Positions 1-8,490 are shown, counted from the stretch's first letter. The stretch is DNA of 64,000 bases from Candidatus Electrothrix gigas (GCA_022766165.1 QYLO01000008.1:1-64000); one strand, 5' to 3'. Numbers and translations are program-made. Notes: generated by a model from the sequence alone, not told the origin.

Positions 1-362
1 TGTCCTCTGAATACCTTTTTCTCTTTGCCGCTTGCTGTATCCCAGAGCCGGATGGTTTTATCCTTGGAAGCCGAAGCCAGGGTTGTGCCGTCCGGACTAA
101 AGGCCACGCTGGTGACCTCGTCCTGATGTCCTTTGAAGACGTTTTTCTCTTGACCGCTTGCAAGATCCCAGAGCCGGATGGTTTCATCATCGGAGGCCGA
201 AGCCAGGGTTTTGCCGTCCGGACTAAAGGCCACGCTGGTGACCTCGTCCTGATGTCCTTTGAAGACGTTTTTTTCTTGGCCGCTTGCTGTATCCCAGAGC
301 CGGATGGTTTTATCCTTGGAAGCCGAAGCCAGGGTTGTGCCGTCCGGACTAAAGGCCACGCT
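1..362 (-). repeat. 126-bp WD40-coding tandem repeats
   Basis: In-frame DNA repeats of 126 bp with very few substitutions. Alternate units resemble each other best: the text at 39-110 recurs at 291-362, 252 bp away. This points to recent unit duplication or gene conversion inside the propeller gene. Confidence 0.8.
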
Positions 363-737
363 AGTGACATAGTCCTCATGTATTTTTACGGTCGGAGATC
401 TCCACTTTTCTGCCAGTAAACCATTAAATATTTCAGGGGCAAAGAGCTTGGTAATGGAACTCTCCTGCAATGCAGTCTTATTGTCTTCAATCTTCTGTGC
501 CAAGGCTACTGAGGCAAAAAGAACCGCCTGTTTATAGGATTCATTGCTCTGGTCTTCCTGTGCCTTTTCTAAAGCATTCAACGCCTTTTCTTCAAACACC
601 TTGGCAAACTTGTAGTTGGTTATAAGAGTCCACTCTTCCATCTTGTGCCACTGCCATCCGCAGAATGCCAAAAGCAGCACAATAACCATAATCGAAGCAA
701 TCTTAAAGAGTTGTTTTTCTCGTTTCTGTTTTTGCAT
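1..737 (-). CDS. WD40-repeat membrane-anchored protein (C-terminus cut by window edge)
   Basis: The minus-strand frame opens at an ATG at 737 and runs off the left edge without a stop. It begins with a short basic stretch and one hydrophobic segment (about residues 12-28), so a membrane anchor is likely. A helical linker follows, then consecutive WD40 units of 42 residues (126 bp) with the signatures VTSVAFSPDG and IRLWD. The units are nearly identical at DNA level: the same text recurs at 111-144 and 237-270. WD40 blades form propellers used for protein binding. The partner is unknown and the blade count cannot be given. The ribosome site is a weak gagg. Confidence 0.8.
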   Translation of the reverse strand, partial: MQKQKREKQLFKIASIMVIVLLLAFCGWQWHKMEEWTLITNYKFAKVFEEKALNALEKAQEDQSNESYKQAVLFASVALAQKIEDNKTALQESSITKLFAPEIFNGLLAEKWRSPTVKIHEDYVTSVAFSPDGTTLASASKDKTIRLWDTASGQEKNVFKGHQDEVTSVAFSPDGKTLASASDDETIRLWDLASGQEKNVFKGHQDEVTSVAFSPDGTTLASASKDKTIRLWDTASGKEKKVFRG

Positions 738-939
738 TTTTTATTCCTCTATCAAGGCTTTATCCAACGACAGGCCCCGTAGCAATGCTCCCTCATCTTT
801 TGTTCTCCAAAGTTGAGGTAAGCAGGTCAGAGCTGTCTTCTTCTTTTCAGTACTCCATTACTCTCCATTATATGCAAAAGCATTGCGTAAACTCAAGAGA
901 CTTCAAGAAACCTCAAGAGACCGGAATAAAAAATTCTGT

Positions 940-988
940 ACCAGGTGTTGAAACACCGGGCTATTTTCGCCAGTCCCTTTGGGACGCT
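940..988. repeat. REP-like palindromic dispersed repeat, copy 1
   Basis: This 49-nt segment is the near-exact reverse complement of 31947-31995. It holds a palindrome around GTGTTGAAACAC and an arm around AGTCCCTTTGGGACG. A third, partial relative lies at 25996-26050. It overlaps the 3' end of the Fe-S protein gene, whose last codons and stop lie inside the repeat. Confidence 0.75.
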
Positions 989-2121
989 CTTTCTCCAGTA
1001 AACGTCCTTTCACGAGACACGGCTGCATTGATGCTCTTCTTAAAGTACCTTTTTAAAAACAGACGGTAAAGATACGTCCACGGTGCTTTTGCCACCTTTG
1101 CCTTGCCAGCAAGGGCGGACTGTGGATCAAAAAACAGATCAATGATATGACTGGTTGGATGAAGAGAGCCTAACAGGTGAGCACAGCCTGCACAGTAGGT
1201 AATGATTCTGTAGTTGCCGGCTGCCTTTTTTCGTTGAATTCCCCAACTGGCCGAGTAATCAGAACGGACACAGCCAACAGCTCCCCCCTCACCGCAACAC
1301 AGGGTTTGTGTTTTGCTGGAGTTCATCTCATGAATGGTCAAGGATTTGCACCGAATAAGCTGACGAATTGCAGCATGGATCTGCGGTTCATCTCTGGTGG
1401 TGCATGGGTCATGGACTGTAACTGTTGCATGAAGAGTTGATGAGGGAAGAACGGTTGCAGCAAGATGCTCATAAATGGTCTTTACCTGCAACCCTGCACC
1501 GTACTCTTGAAACACCTGGTAACAACTTGGACAGGCAACAAGAATGTTCTTCACGTTGTGAAGCTGTAAAAACTCTTGCATCTCATAAAACATGGAATGA
1601 AAAAAGCGTTCTCTGCCAAGATCATGAGACGGCTTGGTACAGCAATCCAGCACTATGCCAAGCTGTGGTATTGTGTTCTGTAGATGCTCATAAATGTCTT
1701 TGACTTTGTCATGTCTGGTACCAGACAAGGCGCAGCCGGGGAAAAAAACAGTGTCACAGTTTGCAGGCAAGGCATAGTAAGAATATCGTTTGGATACCCC
1801 CCTTTTTTCATAACTGAGCAGCCTACTGTAGTCGTGCCAGAGTTGTTTCCCCTGGAGAACAGCCTCACGGCGCATCTCCAAAAACATCGCCGCAGGATTT
1901 ATTTTTGCCGGACATATTGCCCTGCACAGTCCGCATAAGCTGCACTCAAACGGCATGTTGAGGTCTTTTGAAGAGGTGGGATCAAAACGGTCTGCAATGT
2001 GTTTTGGGGTACCGTATTGCTGCAAAAATGTACACTGTTTGCAACAGAGGCCACACTCTATGCAGTTTACTGATTGTATCTGTAAGATATCTCGCAGGGC
2101 CTGTCGTTGTATATGAGGCAT
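961..2121 (-). CDS. 4Fe-4S / CCG-domain oxidoreductase subunit (HdrD/GlpC-like)
   Basis: The N-terminus carries two ferredoxin-type cysteine sets (about C20, C23, C26, C30 and C60, C63, C66, C70), each of which can bind a [4Fe-4S] cluster. Cysteine-rich CCG-type motifs follow (CPSCYQVF, LCCGEGG, YCAGCAHLL) as in heterodisulfide reductase D and GlpC. These subunits pass electrons between a soluble donor or dehydrogenase and membrane quinone or thiol carriers. The specific partner is not visible. The ATG at 2121 is chosen because it precedes the first cysteine set by a normal distance. A TTG at 2175 is possible and would overlap the upstream TPR gene by 35 nt. The final residues are encoded by a REP-like repeat, so the C-terminus may be recently replaced. 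Confidence 0.8.
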   Translation of the reverse strand: MPHIQRQALRDILQIQSVNCIECGLCCKQCTFLQQYGTPKHIADRFDPTSSKDLNMPFECSLCGLCRAICPAKINPAAMFLEMRREAVLQGKQLWHDYSRLLSYEKRGVSKRYSYYALPANCDTVFFPGCALSGTRHDKVKDIYEHLQNTIPQLGIVLDCCTKPSHDLGRERFFHSMFYEMQEFLQLHNVKNILVACPSCYQVFQEYGAGLQVKTIYEHLAATVLPSSTLHATVTVHDPCTTRDEPQIHAAIRQLIRCKSLTIHEMNSSKTQTLCCGEGGAVGCVRSDYSASWGIQRKKAAGNYRIITYCAGCAHLLGSLHPTSHIIDLFFDPQSALAGKAKVAKAPWTYLYRLFLKRYFKKSINAAVSRERTFTGERASQRDWRK

Positions 2122-2140
2122 GCGCCGTCCCGGCTGCTGA

Positions 2141-3088
2141 TTAACCTCTTGTTCCCTTGTCCATATATTGAGCAACCTCTTTGTAGTACTCTACGCTTTT
2201 AAGATGATCAGCCGGCAGCTTTTCACCTTCCTCCAACAGTTCAACAAAAGATCTGTTTGATAGAGCAGGCCCATACGCTGGGTCGATCTCTAGGGCCTGA
2301 TCAAAATAAGCCAGAGCCTTTTCTTTTTGCCCTAAGAAGGCATGGCATAAGCCAAGGTTTCCATAGGTCTGCGGATGCTTGTTGTTCAGACGTAAGACTT
2401 TGTTGAAGCCAATAATTGCCTTTTCATACTCATGATTTTGTAAGAGTGCAAAGGCGTCATTAAACATATTATCGGATTCTAAGTATTTATCTAAAGATAA
2501 ACCACTCTCCTTGGCAACGCTTGCACTGATTTCTTCCAAGAACTCTTTGGAAGATTGAACAAAGTTTTCTTTGGGATCACCCAATTGAACAACCTTCTGA
2601 AATGATTTAATCGTTCCGGCCATATCCAAGAGATGCTTGTATGAAGTACCTCGGTTAAACCATGCCTCAGTGAAGTAGGGAAAGATTTCAAGGCATTTGT
2701 CAAAATATACTATGGACTCTTTATAGTTACCCTTCATGGCTTGCAGGGTTCCCATACCGTATTGAACGGTATACAGCTCAGGGTGATCTTTAATAAGTTT
2801 ACTCAGTATAGTTTCACCTTGAGCAACCGCCCCCTTCTCCACATAAGCTAAGGCTTTTTCCACCTCATCATCAATCTCTGGATCAATCTTTGCTATAAAT
2901 TTCTTCTGTTCAGACTTATTCTTTTTTTCCAGTGCATATTGCTCTGCCTGAGTATAATACCTACAGCCCTCACAGTCAGCATGACGAATCTCAGCACAAC
3001 AGCGTGGGCAGATAAATGTTTTATTTTGCAGTTTACATAAGCGTTTACCCTTTACCTTCAGACAAATGCCACATTTGTTTTTCTTCAT
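2141..3088 (-). CDS. Zinc-ribbon TPR protein
   Basis: The first 45 residues contain several CxxC-type pairs (CGIC, CPRCC, CEGC), a likely zinc-binding ribbon. A charged linker and tetratricopeptide repeats follow (YGMGTLQAMKGNYKES, AWFNRGTSYKH, YGNLGLCHAFLGQKEKALAYFDQALEIDP). TPRs form protein-binding superhelices, so this is probably a cytoplasmic adaptor. The substrate is unknown. The start follows a good aaggagag site. Its end sits just upstream of the Fe-S oxidoreductase, so the two are probably co-transcribed. Confidence 0.8.
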   Translation of the reverse strand: MKKNKCGICLKVKGKRLCKLQNKTFICPRCCAEIRHADCEGCRYYTQAEQYALEKKNKSEQKKFIAKIDPEIDDEVEKALAYVEKGAVAQGETILSKLIKDHPELYTVQYGMGTLQAMKGNYKESIVYFDKCLEIFPYFTEAWFNRGTSYKHLLDMAGTIKSFQKVVQLGDPKENFVQSSKEFLEEISASVAKESGLSLDKYLESDNMFNDAFALLQNHEYEKAIIGFNKVLRLNNKHPQTYGNLGLCHAFLGQKEKALAYFDQALEIDPAYGPALSNRSFVELLEEGEKLPADHLKSVEYYKEVAQYMDKGTRG

Positions 3089-3495
3089 AATCTCTCCTTA
3101 TTATTAATAACTTATTGTGAATTAAAAACAATCTCTGGTGCAACCAGAACAAAAAACTATAACCTCTTTGAGGTAATCTACAAGATAAAATTTTCATTTA
3201 GTTTTTCGCTGATCAACTCTCTTTCCAGAGTGTATTCAACAGTGTTGCTCCTTTGTTGAGGAAATACTACAGAGGCGACACAAAAGAAATATGTTTTCAT
3301 GTTTGTCAACAACACTTCAAAGATATTTTGGTTCTCTTGCGTATCTCTTACTCTACCAGAGAGCAATGCGCTAATATTTAGCTAATATAAAAGAAATAAA
3401 AAAGAAAAAGTGCATTGGCATACCTATTGCTTATCACAGGTATGAATCAACCCCCTTCATAAAAAAAACATTGCGTAAACTTTTTTTTATGTTAT
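3089..3495. other. AT-rich intergenic region between divergent genes
   Basis: About 400 bases between the divergent TPR gene and the molybdate-locus porin. It is strongly AT-rich and must hold both promoters. I see no convincing gene. A 62-codon minus-strand frame at 3178-3366 has no recognisable motif and is not called. Confidence 0.5.
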
Positions 3496-3520
3496 TCGTT
3501 ATGTCTTTTATTCATAGCGA
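3496..3520. promoter_or_regulatory. Candidate ModE operator ahead of the molybdate locus
   Basis: Near-palindrome CGTTATG (3497-3503), nine bases, CATAGCG (3513-3519). Known ModE sites pair CGTTATAT-like arms with ATATAGCG/ATATAACG-like arms over a short spacer and overlap the promoter of molybdate genes. Here the dyad lies about 40 nt before the first gene of the locus, and modE itself is the third gene. Assignment is by similarity and position only. Confidence 0.5.
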
Positions 3521-3559
3521 TAAGACTATAAATATTCACATCAAAAAGGTTCAGGAGTC

Positions 3560-4927
3560 ATGCAATCAACACGGAAAAACAGTTCAAAGAACAAGCTCTG
3601 GCAACTCTTTTGCTCCCCTGTTGCTGCGCTTGTTTTTCTTGGCTTCACAGGAGCCACAGCAGCTTGGGCAACAGGTACAACAGATATCTTTCTTGAAATC
3701 CGGGAACGGGCCGAGCATCAGGAGAACTTCAACGACAAGTTCTATGGCACCACACCAAAAATCGGTGAGGATAGAGATACCTATCTCCTGAGTCGGATAC
3801 GCCTCGGGCTGGTCCGTCAGTTTACCGAGCAATTTTCAGGAAAGGTCAGTCTTCAGGACAGCCGGGCCATTGACTGGGCTTTTGACGATGCTGACTGGAC
3901 AAAAAGCGAATTCAGCGGGATTGTCAATAACCCGCAGGATGATCCGCTGGAACTGGGCGAGAGCTGGCTTCAGTACAAAAACGACTGGTTTGCTGCCAAG
4001 GCAGGTCGGCAGGCGATTTATTACGGCAATAAGCGGGTGTTCGGGCCGGGTGCATGGAAAAATTCCGGTAAATGGGTTTGGGATGCGATCAAACTCAGCT
4101 ATAGGTACGGAGAAAACTGGCTGGATGCCTTTTACGGGGAAACCATGCTCCATGACCCGGAGGTCTTCAGCCTGGATCATCGGCACGGCTATGCGGGCGC
4201 AGGTCTGTACGGCCATATCCAGGCGGCTGATTTTCTTGCTGTCGAACCGATTCTGGTGACAAAGTACAACGACAGCAGCAACGATTATGCGGAAAAAGAC
4301 CTGCTCTACTACGGGACACGCCTGCTGTTCAAGATGAATAATGTCACTGTTGATGCAACAGCTTTACAACAAACCGGTGAGGTCACGGCGATGAGTGGAC
4401 AGCAAACAGATGCTGATGCCTTTGGCTGCAACCTTGATCTGCAATACCGTTTCAATCCTCAATGGGCTGTGAGCAGTACCTATAGCTTTGCCACAGGAGA
4501 CGATAAGACTACCCAGGATAATGAACGTTTTGATGGAGTCTATGGTGCCTCAGATAAATTTTACGGCTTGATAAATCTGATGAGCTGGTCCAACCTACAG
4601 GATTATGGCCTGTTGCTCAACTTCCGGCCCCAAAAGAATATTGAAGTACAGGCTGAATATCATCAGTTCTATGCTGACGAGATTACTGATACCTGGCGTG
4701 CCTATAAAACAGGTTTGGATGCAGACAGTGACCATTACGGCAATGAAGTTGATTTGGTCGCAAAATGGAAACTGAATGCCAACTGGAAACTCAGGGCTGC
4801 GACCTCGGTCTTTCTTCCTGGTGATGCTCTTGAAGAAGCCGTGGCTCGGCAACAGGAGTTCCTGACCAACGATACAGCCTATGCAGCCTTTGTCCAGATA
4901 AGCTATACCTTTACCCAGAGAATATAA
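3560..4927 (+). CDS. Alginate-export-type outer membrane porin
   Basis: The 455-residue protein has a signal peptide (hydrophobic stretch ending near ATAAWA, about residue 37). The rest is a beta-rich, aromatic sequence that resembles the alginate-export (AlgE-like) barrel family and ends in an aromatic beta-strand (YAAFVQISYTFTQRI). A caggag ribosome site precedes the ATG. The stop overlaps the start of modD as TAATG, so translation is coupled to a molybdate gene. Inference: the barrel may admit molybdate or another oxyanion through the outer membrane. The family name does not establish the substrate. Confidence 0.8.
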   Translation: MQSTRKNSSKNKLWQLFCSPVAALVFLGFTGATAAWATGTTDIFLEIRERAEHQENFNDKFYGTTPKIGEDRDTYLLSRIRLGLVRQFTEQFSGKVSLQDSRAIDWAFDDADWTKSEFSGIVNNPQDDPLELGESWLQYKNDWFAAKAGRQAIYYGNKRVFGPGAWKNSGKWVWDAIKLSYRYGENWLDAFYGETMLHDPEVFSLDHRHGYAGAGLYGHIQAADFLAVEPILVTKYNDSSNDYAEKDLLYYGTRLLFKMNNVTVDATALQQTGEVTAMSGQQTDADAFGCNLDLQYRFNPQWAVSSTYSFATGDDKTTQDNERFDGVYGASDKFYGLINLMSWSNLQDYGLLLNFRPQKNIEVQAEYHQFYADEITDTWRAYKTGLDADSDHYGNEVDLVAKWKLNANWKLRAATSVFLPGDALEEAVARQQEFLTNDTAYAAFVQISYTFTQRI

Positions 4928-5784
4928 TGATATTTTTTACAACGCAAGAAGTTGAGGCATGGATCAATGAAGATGCACCAATGGTTGATCTGACCAGTCA
5001 TCTGCTTGGACTGCATCGACTGCATCATCAGCTTGGAATGCTTCAGGTGCAGACCCGCCATCCAACCAGAGTAGCCCTGACCGAAGAGGCTGGCCGTATC
5101 TTTGAAATTCTGGGGTGCCAAGTAACGCAACTCACAGCATCAGGGCAAGACGTGCCAACACAAACCAGTATCCTTACTGTGGAAGGTCCAGCAGAGGCTC
5201 TGCACCGGGGCTGGAAGGTGGCCATGAATCTGCTGGAATATTTCTGTGGTGTGGCGACCCTCACGGCTGAAATGGTAAAAAAGGTCGAGGAAAAGAGCAG
5301 TATTCCCTTGCTGGTCACTCGCAAACATCAACCAGGGCTGAAGAAACCGCTGCTCAAGGCCATCCTTGCGGGTGGAGCAGTTCCGCACCGATTGGGGTTA
5401 TCAGAGAGCATTTTGATCTTTGAAAATCATCTCAATCTGCTCGGCGGGCGAAAAGCCTTGCCCGAATTGATTGAAAACATGCAGGCTGCTGCCTGTGAAC
5501 AAAAAATCACTGTGGAGTGTGATGATCTGGAACAGGCCATACAGGCTGCTCAGGCTGGAACTGATGCGGTCCAGTTCGACAAGGTGCCGCCGGACCAGCT
5601 TACGCCCTGGTGCGCGGATCTGAAAGCACGCTTTCCCGGTCTGATTGTTTTAAGCGCAGGCGGGGTCGGGCCGAAGAATGTGCAGGACTACGCCCGCACC
5701 GGGGTGGACGGCATTGTCCTCAGTTCGGTCTTTCATGCCAAGCCTGCTGATCTGGGCGTGACCATTCAGTCCTTGCCAGCATAA
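4927..5784 (+). CDS. modD: ModD, quinolinate-phosphoribosyltransferase-like molybdenum-locus protein
   Basis: At 285 residues it has the length and fold motifs of the NadC/ModD family: KHQPGLKKPLLKAILAGGAVPHR carries the basic phosphate-binding residues, and a glycine-rich SAGGVGPKNV segment lies near the end. ModD proteins are encoded in molybdate transport operons, but their reaction is not firmly established. The distinction from NadC rests on context: modE and modA follow immediately. The start overlaps the porin stop by one base, which argues for one operon. Confidence 0.85.
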   Translation: MIFFTTQEVEAWINEDAPMVDLTSHLLGLHRLHHQLGMLQVQTRHPTRVALTEEAGRIFEILGCQVTQLTASGQDVPTQTSILTVEGPAEALHRGWKVAMNLLEYFCGVATLTAEMVKKVEEKSSIPLLVTRKHQPGLKKPLLKAILAGGAVPHRLGLSESILIFENHLNLLGGRKALPELIENMQAAACEQKITVECDDLEQAIQAAQAGTDAVQFDKVPPDQLTPWCADLKARFPGLIVLSAGGVGPKNVQDYARTGVDGIVLSSVFHAKPADLGVTIQSLPA

Positions 5785-5793
5785 CAAGCCCGC

Positions 5794-6591
5794 ATGAATA
5801 CGCAAAACAACGAACAACCAGACCTGCTCTATGCCATCATGGGATGGGCTGAGGAGCAACCGACCATTGTGCTGCTTCAGGCCCTGGAACGGACCGGGTC
5901 CATCAATAAGGCGGCTCAGTCCGTGGGGATGCAGTACCGGACAGCCTGGCAGAAAATTTGCCGGCTCGGCAATCTGCTCCCCTACCCCCTGCTGAACAAA
6001 CGGGTCGGCGGCAGCGGCGGCGGCGGTTCCGTGCTGACCGAAGAGGGCAGACAGCTCTTGGAGCGGATCAAACTGCTGCAGCGCAAATTCACCCAATTCA
6101 AGCAGTTTGCAGCGGAAGACCCGCAGGAGGCCCTGACCACGATCAAAACCTTACGGAGAATAGAAATGAAACTGAGTGCCCGGAACGTCTGGCTCGGCCA
6201 AGTGGCTGAAATTCAACACGGCACTGTCAACAGTGTGGTGCATATACAGCTCAAAGGCAGCGACCGGATCACTTCCGTAATCACGGATGCCTCTGTGAAG
6301 CGGCTGGGCCTGAAAAAAGGCATGGAGGTCATGGCGATTGTCAAGGCATCCAATGTGCTGCTGGGCCTGGATATTGATCCGCAGGCCATCTCGGCCCGCA
6401 ACATCCTTTCCGGCATGATCAGCAATATCATTCCGGGTGCGGTCAATGACGAAATCACGATTGAGCTGCCCGGCGGCAGCACAGTCACCTCGATCATCAC
6501 CTCGGCCAGCGTCAAACGCTTGGGGCTGGCAGTCGGCAAGCCGATATCCGCAGTGATCAAGGCATCGGATGTGCTGCTGGCTGTGGCCTAA
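5794..6591 (+). CDS. modE: ModE-type molybdate-responsive transcription regulator
   Basis: The N-terminal winged-helix domain (about residues 15-80) has the ModE pattern ERTGSINKAAQSVGMQYRTAW. Two TOBE/Mop molybdate-binding domains follow (about 128-192 and 200-265), each starting ARN and ending in a VIKASDVLL-type strand. ModE dimers bind molybdate and then a palindromic operator, normally repressing molybdate uptake genes and activating some Mo-enzyme genes. The candidate operator at 3496-3520 would make this locus autoregulated. The length matches the family. Confidence 0.92.
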   Translation: MNTQNNEQPDLLYAIMGWAEEQPTIVLLQALERTGSINKAAQSVGMQYRTAWQKICRLGNLLPYPLLNKRVGGSGGGGSVLTEEGRQLLERIKLLQRKFTQFKQFAAEDPQEALTTIKTLRRIEMKLSARNVWLGQVAEIQHGTVNSVVHIQLKGSDRITSVITDASVKRLGLKKGMEVMAIVKASNVLLGLDIDPQAISARNILSGMISNIIPGAVNDEITIELPGGSTVTSIITSASVKRLGLAVGKPISAVIKASDVLLAVA

Positions 6592-6597
6592 CAGCCC

Positions 6598-6625
6598 GTA
6601 GGGGTTCGGCATGCCGAACCCCTAC
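6598..6625. repeat. 28-bp perfect palindrome between modE and modA
   Basis: GTAGGGGTTCGGCA is followed directly by its exact reverse complement. It starts 7 nt after the modE stop and is followed by TATAAT, not a T-run, so it fits a REP-type or mRNA-processing/attenuating hairpin better than an intrinsic terminator. It may set different expression levels for modE and modA. Confidence 0.75.
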
Positions 6626-6699
6626 TATATAATGCATTGAAAACGGGGAACTGATTTCTCAAGAAGACCCTCTCCATACTCAACAACGAGGAGAACATT

Positions 6700-7452
6700 A
6701 TGAAATATAAAGCAATTATCGCCGCTCTCGCACTTCAGCTCTGTGTCACCCTGACAGTGCAGGCGGAAACCGTGCATCTCTCTGCTGCCGCCAGCATGAC
6801 TGATGCGCTCAAGGAAATTATTACGAGCTTTACAAACACTCACCCCGAAGCGCAGATCCGGCCCAACTTTGCCTCCTCCGGCAGCCTGGCCAAGCAGATC
6901 GAACAGGGCGCACCGGCGGATGTCTATATTTCCGCCAATCCCAAGTGGATGCATTATCTGCTGGAAAAGCAGCTCATCGCCCCGAAGACGGACCGCATCT
7001 TTGCCTATAACAAACTGGTCTTTGTCGGCGAAAAACGCTCAACTCCCCTGAGCCTGAACAAACTGGCCGGGCTTGACCGCATTGCTCTGGGCAGCCCGCA
7101 GAGCGTCCCGGCGGGGCAGTACGCCAAACAGGCTCTGGAGCGGGCCAAGGTGTATAAGAGTCTTGAACAGCAGAGAAAGCTGGTTATGGCTAAGGATGTG
7201 CGCCAGGCATTGCTCTATGCCGACCGGGGCGAGGTGGACGGAGCCTTTGTCTATCAGACCGATGCCCTGCTGGCCCGCAATGCCGAAGTTCTGTTCACAG
7301 TGCCGGATGACTTGTATGACCGGGTGGCCTATCCGCTGGGCCTGACTGTTGCCGGGATAAAGAAGGGAGCAGCCAAGGCGTTGTATGAATACATGAGCAG
7401 TCCTGAAGCTCAGGCTGTGCTTCAGAAGCATGGGTTTGAGGTGGACAAGTAA
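6700..7452 (+). CDS. modA: Periplasmic molybdate-binding protein ModA
   Basis: A 250-residue protein with a Sec signal peptide (cleavage near VQAETVHL) and the ModA hallmarks: LSAAASMTDALKEI at the start of the mature chain, a FASSGSLAKQIEQGAPADVY ligand segment and SPQSVPAGQYA. It captures molybdate or tungstate in the periplasm for an ABC transporter. An acgaggagaa ribosome site precedes the ATG. The permease and ATPase genes lie 2.1 kb downstream, separated by an accessory insertion, which is unusual for a modABC operon. Confidence 0.93.
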   Translation: MKYKAIIAALALQLCVTLTVQAETVHLSAAASMTDALKEIITSFTNTHPEAQIRPNFASSGSLAKQIEQGAPADVYISANPKWMHYLLEKQLIAPKTDRIFAYNKLVFVGEKRSTPLSLNKLAGLDRIALGSPQSVPAGQYAKQALERAKVYKSLEQQRKLVMAKDVRQALLYADRGEVDGAFVYQTDALLARNAEVLFTVPDDLYDRVAYPLGLTVAGIKKGAAKALYEYMSSPEAQAVLQKHGFEVDK

Positions 7453-7521
7453 GTAGCTGGTCTCTGCTGTCAAGAGGTTGCTGTCGGTTGCTGTCATTGC
7501 ACTCTCGTACTTCAGCTTGGG

Positions 7522-7693
7522 CATAGTGCTATCAACGAAAAGTTTATAGTGCTATGAGCAAAGCGTTCATAACGCTATCAAGGGATCGTTCATAGTGCTA
7601 TGACGGGAGAGTTTATAGCGTTAAGAAGGGAGAGTTTATAGTGCTATGAAGGAGGAGTTTATAGAGAGTGCTACGATCTGTTTATAGTGCTAT
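7522..7693. repeat. 23-bp tandem array (8 units) downstream of modA
   Basis: Units begin at 7522, 7545, 7568, 7591, 7614, 7637, 7660 and 7683, exactly 23 nt apart. Each carries a small dyad of the type ATAG-TG-CTAT, with variants such as ATAACGCTAT. The region 7453-7917 holds no supported gene. A 67-codon frame at 7668-7871 lacks homology-like features. Confidence 0.85.
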
Positions 7694-7747
7694 GATCCGG
7701 TCGGACTGCCGGGAGTGTGAGTGTATCTTTGAGGGGGTTGCCGGGAA
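7692..7747. repeat. Left direct repeat of the MazEF cassette
   Basis: This 56-nt segment starting ATGATCCGGTCGG recurs as 55 nt at 8540-8594 with about five substitutions and one gap. The pair brackets mazE-mazF. It begins inside the last unit of the 23-bp array. Confidence 0.8.
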
Positions 7748-7860
7748 TTATTCTATGGTGTTTGTTGAAACAGATGAAGCCGGAATATCTAATGCGTTGA
7801 AGATGATGCTTTGTTTCATTTTATCTTTGCTCTTAGCAATCACCACAACCGTGATTCCCC

Positions 7861-7888
7861 TTGACATTTAGCCCCAAGTAGCTACAAT
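7861..7888 (+). promoter_or_regulatory. Sigma-70-type promoter of mazEF
   Basis: TTGACA (7861-7866), a 16-nt spacer, then TACAAT (7883-7888), 29 nt before the mazE start. An aagaggag ribosome site lies at the proper distance. The cassette therefore carries its own promoter. Confidence 0.65.
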
Positions 7889-7917
7889 GTAATTACCATA
7901 ATCAAGAGGAGAAATGT

Positions 7918-8169
7918 ATGAGAACACGAGTAATAAAAATTGGTAATTCGCAAGGGCTGCGTATCCCTAAGCCCATTCTTGAACAGACAGGCATCATGGA
8001 TGATGTTGAGATAGAAGTTGAAAAAAATCAGATCATCATCCGGCCTGTAAAGAATGCCAGAGAGGGCTGGGATGCCGCTTTTAAGAAGATGAGTGAGCAA
8101 GGTGATGACGAACTGCTTATTGACGACAGTATTGCAAATGCATGGGATGAAGACGAATGGCAATGGTAA
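7918..8169 (+). CDS. mazE: MazE-type antitoxin (AbrB/SpoVT fold)
   Basis: An 83-residue protein with an N-terminal swapped-hairpin AbrB/MazE DNA-binding domain (MRTRVIKIGNSQGLRIPK) and an acidic C-terminal tail (DELLIDDSIANAWDEDEW), which in this family neutralises the toxin. It should bind its own promoter and MazF. The stop overlaps the mazF start, so the two are translationally coupled. Confidence 0.92.
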   Translation: MRTRVIKIGNSQGLRIPKPILEQTGIMDDVEIEVEKNQIIIRPVKNAREGWDAAFKKMSEQGDDELLIDDSIANAWDEDEWQW

Positions 8170-8486
8170 TCAAACGCTTTGACGTTTATCTGGTCAATCT
8201 TGACCCTACTGTTGGGTCAGAAATCCAGAAAACCAGGCCATGTTTGGTTATCTCACCTAATGAAATGAACCGCAACATTCGCACCGTGATCATAGCTCCG
8301 ATGACCTCGGCACAAAAAGCGTATCCGACCCGTGTATCCTGCACCTTTCAAAAGAAACAGGGGCAAATCGTACTGGATCAGATACGAACAATAGATAAAG
8401 CACGATGTATTAAAAAGCTTGGCAATCTTGATGCAAAAGCCCAATCAGAGGTTCTTGCAACCCTACAGAAATTATTTGCATTATAG
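8157..8486 (+). CDS. mazF: MazF/PemK-type mRNA-cleaving toxin
   Basis: A 109-residue PemK/MazF protein: RFDVYLVNLDPTVGSEIQKTRPCLVIS, then a VIIAPMTS strand and a QIVLDQIRTIDKARC segment, all standard for the endoribonuclease fold. These toxins cut mRNA at short motifs under stress, when MazE is degraded. The site specificity cannot be read from sequence. It starts inside the mazE 3' end (ATG at 8157 or 8163). The pair lies between direct repeats, which suggests acquisition as a cassette. Confidence 0.93.
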   Translation: MAMVIKRFDVYLVNLDPTVGSEIQKTRPCLVISPNEMNRNIRTVIIAPMTSAQKAYPTRVSCTFQKKQGQIVLDQIRTIDKARCIKKLGNLDAKAQSEVLATLQKLFAL

Positions 8487-8490
8487 GTTT

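Noticed and set aside
3089-3560. Molybdenum-cofactor riboswitch ahead of the molybdate locus
   Set aside because: The leader is AT-rich and lacks the GC-rich multi-stem structure of the Moco motif. A protein operator fits better.
6598-6625. Intrinsic terminator after modE
   Set aside because: The stem is perfect but no T-run follows; TATAAT comes directly after it, so a REP-type or processing hairpin is more likely.
7522-7693. CRISPR array
   Set aside because: Units are contiguous 23-mers with no spacers, and no cas gene is in the window. The same holds for 32079-32284.
7668-7871. 67-codon plus-strand frame between modA and mazE
   Set aside because: It starts in the 23-bp array and crosses the direct repeat; the second repeat copy does not keep the frame.
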